Part shown: in pieces, positions 34,098-43,977 of the stretch
Layout of the letters: each line of letters opens with the position of its first letter
Numbering within the stretch: the first letter of the stretch is position 1
Assembly: GCA_030538425.1 (NCBI GenBank)
Contig: JAUNTZ010000006.1
Coordinates: forward strand, 26,204-90,203
Length of the DNA stretch: 64,000 nt
Reading direction: 5' to 3'
Source of the DNA: Paracoccus sp. (in: a-proteobacteria)
Lineage (GTDB): Bacteria > Pseudomonadota > Alphaproteobacteria > Rhodobacterales > Rhodobacteraceae
Position numbers and translations under genes: made by a program
Notes under the pieces: model-generated
Told to the model about the DNA's origin: nothing
Database searches by the model: none
The model's input: only the letters and a program-made list of their open reading frames with translations

Positions 34098-37000
34098 CAA
34101 TAATCGCGCTCGTAATAAAGCCCAAGCGTCGAATTGCCATCCGTCCCGACCGAGCCGCGCGCGGTCAGCGAAGGCGTCAGGTCAAGGTTCAGATTGACCC
34201 GCGTGTCGCCATCGCCGCCCACCTCGACATCGGTATAGACATTGCGCGACAGATAGCGCCCCGCCCGGACCGAGACATTGCCCTCATCATCTGAGGTAAA
34301 GTCCAGATCGTCCAAGCCCATGGAATCGCGCAAATTTCCAATGACCCCCGCGCCGCCCTGACCAGCCAGAACCGCAATCGCATTGGCCAGTTGCGCGGCT
34401 TGCAGCGCGGTGATGTTTTCCAGCCCGCGCCCGAACAGCAGCTGCGACAGAACCTCTTCCTGCGGCAATTCGGGCGTCGATTCAAAGCGGATCTCCGGCT
34501 CCATGATCTCACCGTCGATGATGATCCGCGTGGTCAGGTCGCTTTGCACATTGGTCGCGACCAGCCGCAGGATCGGGCGCAGGTCGCCCTGCAACTCGAT
34601 CAGCCCCTCAGTCAGATCAAAGCGCTTGCCAAGCAGATCGACGCGGCCCCGGATCAGCTCAAAGAAGCCGATCGGCACCACATTGCGCGCCGTGCCGGTG
34701 ATGCGGATTGAGCCGCCAAGTTCCGCATCCACCCCGCGCCCGCGCACGAAAATCTGGTTCGGCGCCTCGATGTTCAGATCCAGCCGAAGCGGCGTCGCGG
34801 GGGGCGTCGCGGCGGGCCCGCCAAGGTTCGCCTGTTGCGCGGCAAGGCTGCCGAATGGCTCCAGCCCGGCGCGGGCGCGGGTCGTGCGCACCGCCCAGCT
34901 ATCGCCGCGATGGATCATTTCCGGGATCTCACGCGCGCCGCCAAGCCCGGTCGAGGGGATGCGAATCTCGGCCTCGCTCACAAGCACGGTGCCTGAGATC
35001 AGCGCCCCATCGGCCAGCACCCCGCTGGCGGTGACCACGCCATTCAGCCGCGCCTCATACAAGGCCGGGTCGCGCAGCACCATGTCGTTGAGCCGGATCG
35101 TCACATCGACCGAGGGGCTGCCGCGCAGGTTGATCGGCCCGGAGAGGGTCAGCCCGCCGCCCGCCGACATCTGCCCCGCGCCGTCCAGATTGATCAGCCC
35201 TCGATCCAGATTGGCGGTGATATTCAGCCCCTCAAGCCGCATCCCAAGACGCGGATCGGCCACGCTGGCATTGCTCAGCCGGATCGTGCCGGTCAGCGAA
35301 TCCAGATCCGGCGGCCCGTCCAGCCGCAGATCAAAACTGATCGGCCCCTCGATGCTGCGGGTGCGGATGAACGGGTTGGCCACGGCGGCATTGCTGATCC
35401 CCGACATGGCGATATTCGCGGTTGAAAAATCGCTGGCCGCGGTGCCCGCGATCTGGGCGCGGGTGCCGCCCGGCCCGGTCGCGGCGATGTCGATCTCATA
35501 GGCATCCGCGCCTTGCCGGATGGTGCCGGTGGCCTGCGCGGGCCCGGTCAGCCCCGGCACCAGCAGGTCCAGATTGGCCAGCCGCGCATCCAGGTTCAGC
35601 GCCTGTTGCGGGTCGCCGCTGGCGATGATCTGCGCTTGCGGGTTGCGGGCGTCAAGCCGCTGGATCTCGATCCGCTGCCCGTCCTGCACGATCTGCGCGT
35701 CAAAGCGGGTCTGCCCCGCCAGCAGCCGGTCGGCCTGCGCGTTGCCGGTGCCCAGATTGGTGGCGGTGCCGCTGGCCTCGATCAGCCGCGCGCCGCCGGT
35801 CTGGTCCTGCACCCGCGCGACAGCGTCGATGCCGCCACGCAACCCGCCGCCGATGAAGGACAGATCACCCGAGGCCAGCCGCGCCGTCACATCGGTCACG
35901 CCCGCGCCCACCGTCCCGCTGGCCTGCGCGTTCAGCCGGGCGTTGCGCAATGTGGCATCGTCCAGCGTGATCACGCCGCCCTGCTCTGTGCCGGTCGCGG
36001 CGAACTGGGTCTGACCGGCCAGCGCGGCATCAAGCTGCCCCTGACCGATCGTCAGATCATTGCCGGTGCCGGTCACGTCAAAGCGGCGCAGCCCGCCCTG
36101 ATCGACCACATGGCCCTGCGCGTTGATCCCGCCGCCAAAGCCGCGCCCCAGAAAGCCCAGATCGGCTGCGGCCAACCTTGCATTCAGGTCGGTCACCCCG
36201 TCGCCGATGGTGCCTTGCGCCTCGGCGCTGAGCCGGGCGTTCTCGATCCGGGCGGTATCGATGGTGATGGTGCCGCCCTGTTCCTTGCCGCGCGCGATGA
36301 TCCGCGTCTCACCGGCCAGCGCGGCATCGGCCTGCGCCTGACCCAGCGCGATATCCTGCCCCGTCCCGTCCAGCGTGAAGGCCCGCGCGCCCGCGCCGTC
36401 ATCGCGCAGGCTGGCCTCACCCGCAAGCCGACCGCGCCAGCCAAGCCCAAGCGCGGCCAGATCGCTGATCTCAAGATCGGCGGTCGCGTCGGTGCCGTCC
36501 GGCCCGATCATCCCCTGCGCCGAGATCCGCGCCTGTTCATTGGTGATCTCGGCCCGGTCGATGCGGAAATTGCGGTTCTGTTCAAAGGCGCTGATATCGA
36601 TATTGGTGTCGCCCGAGAGCATCCCGTCCGCCTGCACCTGCCCCAGCGACAGGTCGCGCCCGGTGCCGGTCACGGTCAGTCGCCGACCCGCATCTTCGTC
36701 AATCAGCCGCGCATTGGCGTCAAGACTGCCGCCCCAGCCGCGCCCGAAAGCGGCCAGATCGGCGATGGAGACGGTGGCGGTGGCATCCGTCGTCTCGCCA
36801 ATCTGGCCATGCGCGGTCGCGCTCATCTGGTCATTGGTCAGGTCCAGCCGATGAATGGTGATGTCGCCATCCCGTTCGTCGGCATGGAGCGCAAAGCGCG
36901 TCTCCCCGGTCAGCGCGCCGTCCACCTCTTGCTGACCCAGCCGCAGATCGGTGCCGGTGCCGGTGGCGCGGATCACCCGCGCGCCGTCTTCCGTCACGAC

Positions 37001-39229
37001 CGAGCCATCGGCGCGCAGCCCGCCCGACAGGCCACGGTCGAACGCGGCCAGTTCCGGCACCTCGACAACAATCGTGGCGTTCAGGTCATCGGCGACAAAG
37101 CGGCCATTGCCCTGCACATTGATCTGGGGGTTGGTCAGCCGCAATTGTTCGACCTGAAACCCGTCGCCGGTCTCGGCAACCACGGCGGCAAGCTGGGTCT
37201 GGCCGGCGAAGCCGCCGTCAATTTCCTTGATCCCGGTTTGCAGGTCGCGGGCCATGCCCTCAAGGTTCAGCCTCCGCGCGCCCGCAGGCCCCGACAGGAT
37301 CGCCTGCGCCCGCATCGAGCCGCTGAAATTTTCGTCCAGATCGTCCAGCCCCGGCACGTCAAAGACGGCAATCACGCTGCTGCTGTCACTGGCGATAAGG
37401 CCCTCGGCGTCAAAGCGGATGCGCTGCGCGTTGATTGAGACCTCGCGCAGCTCAATCCCGTCCTCATCGCGGCGGACGGATGCGATGATCGTCGATTCAC
37501 CGGCCAGCAGGCGGTCGGCCTGATCCTGATCGACGGTGATATCGGTGCCGGTGGCCTCGATGTCCACGTCAAAGATATCGGACAGCAACTGATAATAGCC
37601 GTTGATCCGGGCATCGGCCCGCCCGGTCAGGTCGCGACCGGCAAAGCCCGACAGGGTGGACAGGTCGCGATGCGCCGCCGTGACCTCACCCGACAGGACG
37701 ATCCCGCTAGATAGCCCGTCAATCGTCGCCTCACCGCCAAGGCTGACCGTGTCGGTGCCGATATTGAGGCCGGTCAGATGGACCACCTGCCCCGGCACGA
37801 ATTCGAAATTGGTGCTGCCGCCCAGATTGTCGCCCACCGCCTGCCGCAGATTGTCATCGGTAAAGGACAGCATATTCGCGGCAAAGCGGATCGCGCCGTC
37901 AATCGCGGTCAGCGACATCTCATCATCCAGCTGCACCTGACCCTGACCGTTGAGATCAAGCGCGGCCAGCGTCATCTCAGGCCGCACGATATCGGCAAGC
38001 CAGCCATCCAGCGACCAGCCCGAGCTTTTCGCCGCGTCATAATCCAGCACAAGCCGACCGGAGCGCACGGTGGTGTCGGTCTCAATCCCGGGGATGCGCA
38101 CCGGCAGGCTGGCCTCGGCCACACCGGCCTCAGCGCCGAACAGGATGGTCAGCGCCGCGCGGATCGGGGCGGTGTCGTCATTGGTGGCAAGGTTGCCGTC
38201 GATTTTCAGCGCGTTGGTGTCCAGCGTCAGCGACGGCACCAGCAGGCGCCCGTCCTCTCCCAGCCAGCCCTCAGCGGCCAGCAGCGCATTGTTGCCAAAG
38301 AACTCGGCCCCGTCCTCGGGCAAGAGGCTGCCCACATCGCCACCGATCTGGATGGTGAACAGGCTGCCGGTGCCGCCTTGGGCGTCCGGCGCCTCGGCGG
38401 TGGCCAGCGAGACGGCGCCGGTGATGCGCGGCTGGCCGTCGGTGGCCAGCTGGATGTCGGTGGTGAAATCGCTCAGCGGGCCTTCGCCCTGAATATGCGC
38501 GCTGACCGCCGGGCGTCCATGCAGGCCGATGATATTGGCGAACAACCCGTCCGCCTCTTCGTCAAGGGTCAGATCCAGGCTGAGAACCCGCGTCGTGTTG
38601 CTGAACGCGCCGTCAAACACGAAAGAGCCGCGCTTGCCGTCCAGCCGCTCAATCGTCAGGTCGGCATTGCCCTCACCACCTGACAGGCTCATCTGGCCGG
38701 TGACCGCCAGATCGACCGGCTCACCGACGAAATCCGGGCCGAGCGAGACGCGTTCGGCGTTGATCTGGCCGATATTGATGCCGACCGGCAGTTCGGGCAG
38801 GGCAAAGGGCCGCGCCTCGGGCGTGGGGCGGTCGGCGTCCTGTTCCGGTTGCGGTGGGCGCGGGATCTCGATCAGGCGGGCGGACAGCTCACCGATATCG
38901 ACATTGCCGGTAAAGAGCCGCGCGCGGTTCCACTGAATCGCGCCGTCATGGAGCGTCATCCAGATGCCGTTATCATCGGCAATGGTGATCGTCTGGAAGG
39001 TTGCGCGCGAGGACAAGGCGCCCTCAAACCCGGTGATCCGCACCTCACGGCCCGCGGCTGACAGGCGGGTCTGAAGAAACCGGGTCAGAAAGCCCACATC
39101 GTCGGATTCCTGCTGCGAGATATCGGCGGCGCTGTCGCGGTTTTGCGCGGTGGCCACGCCCGGAAGGATCAGCGCGAGGCAAAGAACAACGCTCAGAACA
39201 GTGGCCAGTTTTCGCATCACTTGTCGCAT
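34097..39229 (-). CDS. tamB: Translocation and assembly module protein TamB
   Basis: TamB is an inner-membrane-anchored, periplasm-spanning protein of the AsmA/lipid-bridge type that acts with TamA in outer membrane assembly and lipid transfer. It has a signal/anchor (RKLATVLSVVLCLALILPG), a very long beta-rich region, and the C-terminal DUF490 domain (RGVDAELGGSIRITGTA; LLGKRFDLTEGLIELQGD; LLFGRGLENITALQAAQLA; ending GLYYERDY). At 1710 residues it is longer than the about 1260 of E. coli TamB. Extra length comes partly from about seven tandem units of about 98 residues, in about 35500-37660, each with GTGxDLxLGQxQxDxALAGxT. It overlaps tamA (TGATG). Confidence 0.93.
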   Translation of the reverse strand: MRQVMRKLATVLSVVLCLALILPGVATAQNRDSAADISQQESDDVGFLTRFLQTRLSAAGREVRITGFEGALSSRATFQTITIADDNGIWMTLHDGAIQWNRARLFTGNVDIGELSARLIEIPRPPQPEQDADRPTPEARPFALPELPVGINIGQINAERVSLGPDFVGEPVDLAVTGQMSLSGGEGNADLTIERLDGKRGSFVFDGAFSNTTRVLSLDLTLDEEADGLFANIIGLHGRPAVSAHIQGEGPLSDFTTDIQLATDGQPRITGAVSLATAEAPDAQGGTGSLFTIQIGGDVGSLLPEDGAEFFGNNALLAAEGWLGEDGRLLVPSLTLDTNALKIDGNLATNDDTAPIRAALTILFGAEAGVAEASLPVRIPGIETDTTVRSGRLVLDYDAAKSSGWSLDGWLADIVRPEMTLAALDLNGQGQVQLDDEMSLTAIDGAIRFAANMLSFTDDNLRQAVGDNLGGSTNFEFVPGQVVHLTGLNIGTDTVSLGGEATIDGLSSGIVLSGEVTAAHRDLSTLSGFAGRDLTGRADARINGYYQLLSDIFDVDIEATGTDITVDQDQADRLLAGESTIIASVRRDEDGIELREVSINAQRIRFDAEGLIASDSSSVIAVFDVPGLDDLDENFSGSMRAQAILSGPAGARRLNLEGMARDLQTGIKEIDGGFAGQTQLAAVVAETGDGFQVEQLRLTNPQINVQGNGRFVADDLNATIVVEVPELAAFDRGLSGGLRADGSVVTEDGARVIRATGTGTDLRLGQQEVDGALTGETRFALHADERDGDITIHRLDLTNDQMSATAHGQIGETTDATATVSIADLAAFGRGWGGSLDANARLIDEDAGRRLTVTGTGRDLSLGQVQADGMLSGDTNIDISAFEQNRNFRIDRAEITNEQARISAQGMIGPDGTDATADLEISDLAALGLGWRGRLAGEASLRDDGAGARAFTLDGTGQDIALGQAQADAALAGETRIIARGKEQGGTITIDTARIENARLSAEAQGTIGDGVTDLNARLAAADLGFLGRGFGGGINAQGHVVDQGGLRRFDVTGTGNDLTIGQGQLDAALAGQTQFAATGTEQGGVITLDDATLRNARLNAQASGTVGAGVTDVTARLASGDLSFIGGGLRGGIDAVARVQDQTGGARLIEASGTATNLGTGNAQADRLLAGQTRFDAQIVQDGQRIEIQRLDARNPQAQIIASGDPQQALNLDARLANLDLLVPGLTGPAQATGTIRQGADAYEIDIAATGPGGTRAQIAGTAASDFSTANIAMSGISNAAVANPFIRTRSIEGPISFDLRLDGPPDLDSLTGTIRLSNASVADPRLGMRLEGLNITANLDRGLINLDGAGQMSAGGGLTLSGPINLRGSPSVDVTIRLNDMVLRDPALYEARLNGVVTASGVLADGALISGTVLVSEAEIRIPSTGLGGAREIPEMIHRGDSWAVRTTRARAGLEPFGSLAAQQANLGGPAATPPATPLRLDLNIEAPNQIFVRGRGVDAELGGSIRITGTARNVVPIGFFELIRGRVDLLGKRFDLTEGLIELQGDLRPILRLVATNVQSDLTTRIIIDGEIMEPEIRFESTPELPQEEVLSQLLFGRGLENITALQAAQLANAIAVLAGQGGAGVIGNLRDSMGLDDLDFTSDDEGNVSVRAGRYLSRNVYTDVEVGGDGDTRVNLNLDLTPSLTARGSVGTDGNSTLGLYYERDY

Positions 39230-41115
39230 CAGAACGCCTGTCCCAAGCCCAGATAAAGCTGGATGTTATTGTCGGCCTCGCCCCGGATCGGGGTGGCCAC
39301 GTCAAAGCGCAACGGCCCGATCGGCGTGCGATAGCGCAGGCCCAGACCCGCGCCCGCGATCCAGTCTCTGCTGCCGCCGAAGCTGCCCTCGGACCAGACC
39401 TGCCCGGCATCGACAAAGCCCACGACGCCGATATTCTCGCGGACCATGAACCGCGCCTCGGCGCTCAGCGTGGCAAGGCTCATCCCGCCGGTATAGATGG
39501 TTTCGCCATTCTCACCGCGCAGCACATCGGTGCCCAGATATTCGAACGGAAAGCCCCGGACCGAGCCGCCGCCGCCCGCATAGAACAGATATTCTGGCGG
39601 CGTCTCGGCCAGATCGGGACCGATTATGCTTCCCAGCCGCGCGCGCCCGGCAAGGGTCAGCCGGTCATCGGTCATAAAGCTGTGGTAATAGCGCCCCTCG
39701 CCGATCAGGCTGATGCCCGAGCCGGTCGTGCCAAGCCCGTAAAACGGCGTCGCATCGCCGCGCAGCCAATAGCCCCGGCGCGCATCGGTGCTGTTGTCGC
39801 GCCGGTCGATGGTGATGGTGGTTGGCAGTGACAGCGCGCGATATTCGCGCCGCCCCGCCTCATCGTCAACGCGGCTCCAGCCGTAGCGGATGGCGATATC
39901 GGCGGTGATCTCGTCGCTGTGATAGTGGTTGAAGCCAAGCGCGGCCCAGATCCGGTCCTCGTTATAATCCGGCTCACGGTCGGCCAGCGCGCCCAGCTCG
40001 ACATAGCCGGTCGTGTCCGCGGTCAGCGTGGCGGGCCGTTCCAGCCGCATTCCCACGCTGTAATCAATCGCATCGCTGTCGGATTTGATATCGCTGATCC
40101 GGCCCTCGATGCGCAGCCTTTCGCCGCCGCCCAGAAGGTTGCGATGGATCCAATAGGCTGAGACCATGGCCCCATCGACATTCGAGATCTCAAACGCCGC
40201 GCCGATCCGCCGCAGTTTTTGCTCAACGACCGTGAGCCCCATGTCAAGCGAGTTGTCGGGGTTCACCGTCTCTGCCTCAACCAGCGTGATCGCGGAAAAC
40301 ACGCCCGAGCGGCGCAGCCTAGTGCGCACATCGTCGATCAGCGCGGGGTCAAAGCGTTCGCCCTCGGGATAGCCCGCGATTTTCTCCAGACGGCGCGGGT
40401 TCATGCGCTCATATCCGGTCATATGCAGCCGGCCAAAGGTGACAATCGGGCCGGGGTTCAGCCGGACATCGGATTCGATCACCGACTGGTCATGGTCCGC
40501 GATGATCTCACTATCCGCGACCTCTGCCTTGGCCGCGCCATGGCTGCGCCAGTCGCTGATTGCGGCGCTTGTCGCGCGGCGGATCACGCCGGTTTGGGCG
40601 ACCTGTCCCACGGCATAGGCGTCAATCGGCTGGGTGCCGGGGGCCAGAGGCGCCAGATCGGCGCGGGCGAAGTGGAATTGCGGGCCGGGATCGACCGTCA
40701 CTACCACCTCACCCACCGAAGGCGGCGCGTCCAGCGGGGCGATTTCCGCCGCCTCAACCCCGTCCAGCGTGATCGAGATGACGACAGAGAAATAGCCCTC
40801 ATCATACATCACGCCCAGCACCCGCGCATAATCGGCGCGGGCGGCGGCCAGAATGTCCTGCCCGGTGGTCCGGTCCTCACCCAAAGCCGACGCCAAAAGC
40901 GAGGCGTTGCGCATCGGCCGGATCAGGTCGTTATCGCCGTCGCGCACCACAAAGCGCAGCAGCACCTGCGGCGCATCGCGGCTGGCGGTGGTGACGGTGG
41001 CGCGGTCGCGCCCGCCGAACAAACCGGAAAAGGGTGAGGATGACTGCGCCACAGTCTGTGTTGCCATCACGCCGATGATAACCGCGCCGATTCCGATGCG
41101 TGTCCGCTGATCCAT
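39229..41115 (-). CDS. tamA: Outer membrane assembly factor TamA (Omp85 family)
   Basis: TamA is an Omp85-type 16-stranded outer membrane barrel with N-terminal POTRA domains. This 628-residue protein has a signal peptide (TRIGIGAVIIGVMATQTVAQ), three POTRA-like modules up to about residue 290, and a barrel with the Omp85 loop 6 motif GGGGSVRGFPFEYLG and the last-strand ending NIQLYLGLGQAF (terminal Phe). The start chosen is ATG 41113-41115, placed 4-9 bases after GAGGGG; an ATG four codons upstream (41127) lacks such a site. The tamB start overlaps its stop, so the pair is coupled. Confidence 0.93.
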   Translation of the reverse strand: MDQRTRIGIGAVIIGVMATQTVAQSSSPFSGLFGGRDRATVTTASRDAPQVLLRFVVRDGDNDLIRPMRNASLLASALGEDRTTGQDILAAARADYARVLGVMYDEGYFSVVISITLDGVEAAEIAPLDAPPSVGEVVVTVDPGPQFHFARADLAPLAPGTQPIDAYAVGQVAQTGVIRRATSAAISDWRSHGAAKAEVADSEIIADHDQSVIESDVRLNPGPIVTFGRLHMTGYERMNPRRLEKIAGYPEGERFDPALIDDVRTRLRRSGVFSAITLVEAETVNPDNSLDMGLTVVEQKLRRIGAAFEISNVDGAMVSAYWIHRNLLGGGERLRIEGRISDIKSDSDAIDYSVGMRLERPATLTADTTGYVELGALADREPDYNEDRIWAALGFNHYHSDEITADIAIRYGWSRVDDEAGRREYRALSLPTTITIDRRDNSTDARRGYWLRGDATPFYGLGTTGSGISLIGEGRYYHSFMTDDRLTLAGRARLGSIIGPDLAETPPEYLFYAGGGGSVRGFPFEYLGTDVLRGENGETIYTGGMSLATLSAEARFMVRENIGVVGFVDAGQVWSEGSFGGSRDWIAGAGLGLRYRTPIGPLRFDVATPIRGEADNNIQLYLGLGQAF

Positions 41116-41137
41116 CCCGCCCCTCATAGTTTGGGCA

Positions 41138-41151
41138 GATGCTACAGCATC
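41138..41151. promoter_or_regulatory. Palindrome upstream of tamA
   Basis: GATGCT-AC-AGCATC is a perfect 6-bp inverted repeat with a 2-base centre. It ends 23 bases before the chosen tamA start, so it would lie at or near a promoter (TAGCAT within it could be a -10 on the minus strand). It could be an operator, but no regulator is identified. Confidence 0.25.
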
Positions 41152-41198
41152 CACCCGCAATTTCCACCCGGATAAGGCGGGCTTCGGCGGGAATTAAC

Positions 41199-42089
41199 CT
41201 ATGTTAACGCGGCCAGACAGCCCGAAAGCGCGGCATGATCGTCCTCCATCAGGTAGATGCCGGTCGCCTCGGGAATGTCGCGCATCTGGTCCGATCTGCC
41301 AAAGCCCTGCGCGATCTGCGCCCCGTAGCGGCCCAGCGTCCGCGCATTGGACCCGGCCAGCCAGATCCCCGCGCCGGGCATAAAGCGCACCGCCATCTCA
41401 CGCAGCAATTCGCCAAACAGCCGCGCCATCAGCGCGACGGTTTCGCTGCCCGCATCGGCAATGGCTTCGGGCGTCTCATCCCGCCCGGTCAGCGCCTTAT
41501 GCAACCGCGCCAGGCCCGGCCCGGCGAACAGGGCCTCGGTCGAACTGAAAGCCTTGGCCCCCTCGCCCAGCAGACCTGTAAGCTGCGCGTGGATGGTTGC
41601 GGGCAAGGCGGTGTGCCCCTCTTCGGCCTCAAGACAGAGCGCGCCATCGCGACCCAAAAGCACCGGGCAGATATTGAATCCGGTCCCCGCATTCACGACC
41701 AGAGCCTGCCGGTTCCAGTCGCCGCCCGGGGCTTCCCGAACGGTGGCGCGCGGTGCCTGTGTCAGCGGCCTGACCGCATGGCCAAGCGCAATCATATCGT
41801 TGATCAGCAACGCTTTTTTCGCGCCGGTCTGCGCCATAAGCCCCTCAGTGCTGAGCTGCCAGTCACGATTGGTCAGCCGCGCCGCGCCGCCCCGCACCGG
41901 CCCCGCCACCGCCATGCAGACGGCCTCAATGTGCGGATGGCCCTGCGCGGCCAGATAATCGGCGATCACATCGTCAAAGCGCGGGTAATCATCGCCGCGA
42001 TAGCGCGCCACGCTGTCCGGCCGCACCGCATCCCCGGCCAGCGCCAGCCGTGCATTGGTTCCGCCCAGATCCGCCACCAGAACAGCCAT
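41199..42089 (-). CDS. glk: Glucokinase-like protein (Glk family)
   Basis: This 296-residue protein fits the Glk family (PF02685) of ATP-dependent hexokinases: the phosphate-binding [26 protein letters not shown], the catalytic Asp in [24 protein letters not shown] and the glucose-binding [12 protein letters not shown]. coli Glk is 321 residues, so it is slightly short. Some positions are altered (GTGFN instead of GTGLG), so glucose specificity is not certain. Two adjacent ATGs at 42092 and 42089 follow GGAGGGG; the second is better spaced. A frame open to 42158 overlaps the ahcY leader. It is divergent from ahcY. Confidence 0.78.
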   Translation of the reverse strand: MAVLVADLGGTNARLALAGDAVRPDSVARYRGDDYPRFDDVIADYLAAQGHPHIEAVCMAVAGPVRGGAARLTNRDWQLSTEGLMAQTGAKKALLINDMIALGHAVRPLTQAPRATVREAPGGDWNRQALVVNAGTGFNICPVLLGRDGALCLEAEEGHTALPATIHAQLTGLLGEGAKAFSSTEALFAGPGLARLHKALTGRDETPEAIADAGSETVALMARLFGELLREMAVRFMPGAGIWLAGSNARTLGRYGAQIAQGFGRSDQMRDIPEATGIYLMEDDHAALSGCLAALT

Positions 42090-42186
42090 CATCCCCTCCG
42101 CCTTGCTCAACCCGATATGACGCAGCCGCGCGCAAGGCGCAATCGCCCCTGCGTTCATTGTATCTTAACAGGTGCGATGCTAAGGG

Positions 42187-42202
42187 GCGGCAACCGCTTT
42201 TT
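42187..42202 (+). promoter_or_regulatory. Short hairpin and U-run in the ahcY leader
   Basis: GCGG-CAA-CCGC (42187-42197) is followed by TTTTT (42198-42202), 13 bases before the ahcY ATG. It resembles a weak intrinsic terminator or a ribosome-access hairpin. ahcY is often riboswitch-controlled, but I could not match the SAH riboswitch consensus here. Confidence 0.3.
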
Positions 42203-42215
42203 GCAGGACGCACCG

Positions 42216-43604
42216 ATGACCGATCACATTATCCGCGACATTTCGCTGGCCGATTTCGGCCGCAAGGAACTGGACATTGCCGAAACCGAAATGCCGGGCC
42301 TGATGGCGCTGCGTTCCGAATATGGCGCGGCGAAACCGCTGGCGGGGGCGCGTATCGCGGGCAGCCTGCATATGACCGTGCAGACGGCAGTGCTGATCGA
42401 GACGCTTGTCGCTCTGGGCGCCGAGGTGCGTTGGGCCTCGTGCAACATCTATTCGACGCAGGACCACGCGGCGGCGGCGATTGCGGCGGCGGGCATCCCG
42501 GTCTTTGCCATCAAGGGCGAGACGCTGGACGAATACTGGTCCTATACCGACCGGATTTTCCAGTTCGCGGATGGCGCGAACATGATCCTTGACGATGGCG
42601 GCGATGCGACGCTCTATATCCTGATCGGCGCGCGGGTCGAGGCGGGCGAAACCGCCCTGATCGAGACCCCGCAAAGCGAAGAGGAAGAAGCCCTGTTCGC
42701 CCAGATCAAACGCCGTCTGGCGGAAACCCCGGGCTGGTTCACCCGTCAGCGCGACCTGATCCAGGGCGTGTCCGAGGAAACCACCACCGGCGTGCATCGC
42801 CTCTATGATCTGCACAAGAACGGCCAACTGCCCTTCCCGGCGATCAATGTGAACGACTCCGTCACCAAGTCGAAATTCGACAATAAATACGGCTGCAAGG
42901 AAAGCCTTGTTGACGGCATCCGCCGCGCCACCGATGTGATGATGGCGGGCAAGGTCGCGGTGGTCTGCGGTTACGGCGATGTCGGCAAAGGCAGCGCGGC
43001 CTCGCTTGCCGGTGCGGGCGCGCGGGTCAAGGTGACAGAGGTCGATCCGATCTGCGCGCTTCAGGCCGCGATGGACGGGTTTGAGGTGGTGCGGCTTGAA
43101 GACGTGGCCGACAGCGCCGATATTTTCGTGACCACCACCGGCAACAAGGATGTGATCCGGCTGGAGCATATGCGTGAGATGAAGGATATGGCCATCGTCG
43201 GCAATATCGGCCATTTCGACAATGAAATTCAGGTCGCGGCGCTGCGGAACCACAAATGGACCAACATCAAGGATCAGGTGGACATGATCGAGATGCCCTC
43301 GGGCAACCGGATCATCCTTCTGTCGCAGGGCCGTCTGCTGAATCTGGGCAACGCGACGGGGCATCCCAGCTTCGTGATGTCGGCCAGCTTCACCAATCAG
43401 GTTCTGGCCCAGATCGAGCTGTGGACCAAGGGCGAGGATTACCCGCCGGGCGTCTACATCCTGCCGAAACATCTGGACGAGAAAGTGGCCCGGCTGCATC
43501 TGGAGAAGGTGGGCGCGCGGCTGACCGAGCTGTCGCCGGAACAGGCGGCCTATATCGGCGTGACGCCCCAGGGGCCGTTCAAATCGGATCACTACCGATA
43601 TTAA
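42216..43604 (+). CDS. ahcY: Adenosylhomocysteinase (SAH hydrolase)
   Basis: AhcY splits S-adenosylhomocysteine to adenosine and homocysteine, relieving product inhibition of methyltransferases. The 462-residue protein has the substrate-binding [32 protein letters not shown], the NAD-binding GYGDVGKG, and the C-terminal SDHYRY whose Lys/Tyr reach into the neighbouring subunit. The 40-residue insertion of the bacterial/plant type (about residues 150-190, [20 protein letters not shown] region) is present. The ATG at 42216 follows AGGACG; a much longer open frame starting at 41235 is antisense to glk. It is followed by a terminator within the next gene. Confidence 0.98.
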   Translation: MTDHIIRDISLADFGRKELDIAETEMPGLMALRSEYGAAKPLAGARIAGSLHMTVQTAVLIETLVALGAEVRWASCNIYSTQDHAAAAIAAAGIPVFAIKGETLDEYWSYTDRIFQFADGANMILDDGGDATLYILIGARVEAGETALIETPQSEEEEALFAQIKRRLAETPGWFTRQRDLIQGVSEETTTGVHRLYDLHKNGQLPFPAINVNDSVTKSKFDNKYGCKESLVDGIRRATDVMMAGKVAVVCGYGDVGKGSAASLAGAGARVKVTEVDPICALQAAMDGFEVVRLEDVADSADIFVTTTGNKDVIRLEHMREMKDMAIVGNIGHFDNEIQVAALRNHKWTNIKDQVDMIEMPSGNRIILLSQGRLLNLGNATGHPSFVMSASFTNQVLAQIELWTKGEDYPPGVYILPKHLDEKVARLHLEKVGARLTELSPEQAAYIGVTPQGPFKSDHYRY

Positions 43605-43606
43605 GC

Positions 43607-43966
43607 CTGCGCTGGCTTTGGGGCGCTTTGGGCGCCCTTTTTCTGGCTTTGGCGGTGATCGGGGCGGTTCTGCCGGTCATGCCGACCGTGCCGTTCCTGA
43701 TCGTGGCCAGCTATTGCTTTGCGCGATCCTCGCCCCGGATGCAGCGGTGGATGCTGGAACATCCGACCTTCGGGCCGCAACTGGTCGCATGGCAAACCCA
43801 TCGCGCCATCCCGCGCACCGCCAAGATCATCGCGCTTGTCAGCATGGCGGTGGGCGCGGTGATGGGTGGCTTTGTGCTGCAACCCTGGATGTGGGCGGTG
43901 CAGCTGGCGATTCTGGCCGCCGTCGCCGCCTATATCTCCACCCGCCCCGCGCCGCCAAAAGCCTGA
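43607..43966 (+). CDS. DUF454 (YbaN-type) inner membrane protein, start unclear
   Basis: The frame encodes a DUF454 protein of about 119 residues: helix LGALFLALAVIGAVLPVMPTVPF, then CFARSSPRMQRWMLEHPTFGP and two late helices. The function of this family is unknown. No ATG or GTG fits. The frame is open well into ahcY in another phase; the earliest sensible start after the ahcY stop is CTG 43607, and TTG 43628 would remove part of the first helix. The ahcY intrinsic terminator (43621-43642) lies inside the first codons. The gene may be translated by reinitiation from readthrough, or be silent. Protein conservation looks intact. Confidence 0.7.
   Translation: MRWLWGALGALFLALAVIGAVLPVMPTVPFLIVASYCFARSSPRMQRWMLEHPTFGPQLVAWQTHRAIPRTAKIIALVSMAVGAVMGGFVLQPWMWAVQLAILAAVAAYISTRPAPPKA
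43621..43642 (+). terminator. Rho-independent terminator after ahcY
   Basis: GGGCGC (43621-43626), loop TTTGG, GCGCCC (43632-43637), then TTTTT (43638-43642). It sits 17 bases past the ahcY stop codon. The structure overlaps codons 5-12 of the DUF454 frame, so it would also limit expression of that gene. Confidence 0.65.
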
Positions 43967-43977
43967 CTGTCTTTTGT

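Noticed and set aside
35513-37438. 641-codon open frame antisense to tamB
   Set aside because: It arises from the repeated, GC-rich tamB units read backwards. The product is rich in Arg, Pro, His and Gln with no family match.
41194-41207. TTAAC-CTAT-GTTAA palindrome as a CtrA site
   Set aside because: The spacing between TTAA halves is 6, not 7, and it covers the glk stop codon rather than a promoter.
42093-42215. SAH or SAM riboswitch upstream of ahcY
   Set aside because: I could not align the leader with the SAH, SAM-II or SAM/SAH consensus elements. Only a short hairpin is reported.
41235-42215. Long N-terminal extension of ahcY
   Set aside because: The open frame upstream of 42216 is antisense to glk, and the ATG at 42216 gives the standard AhcY length.
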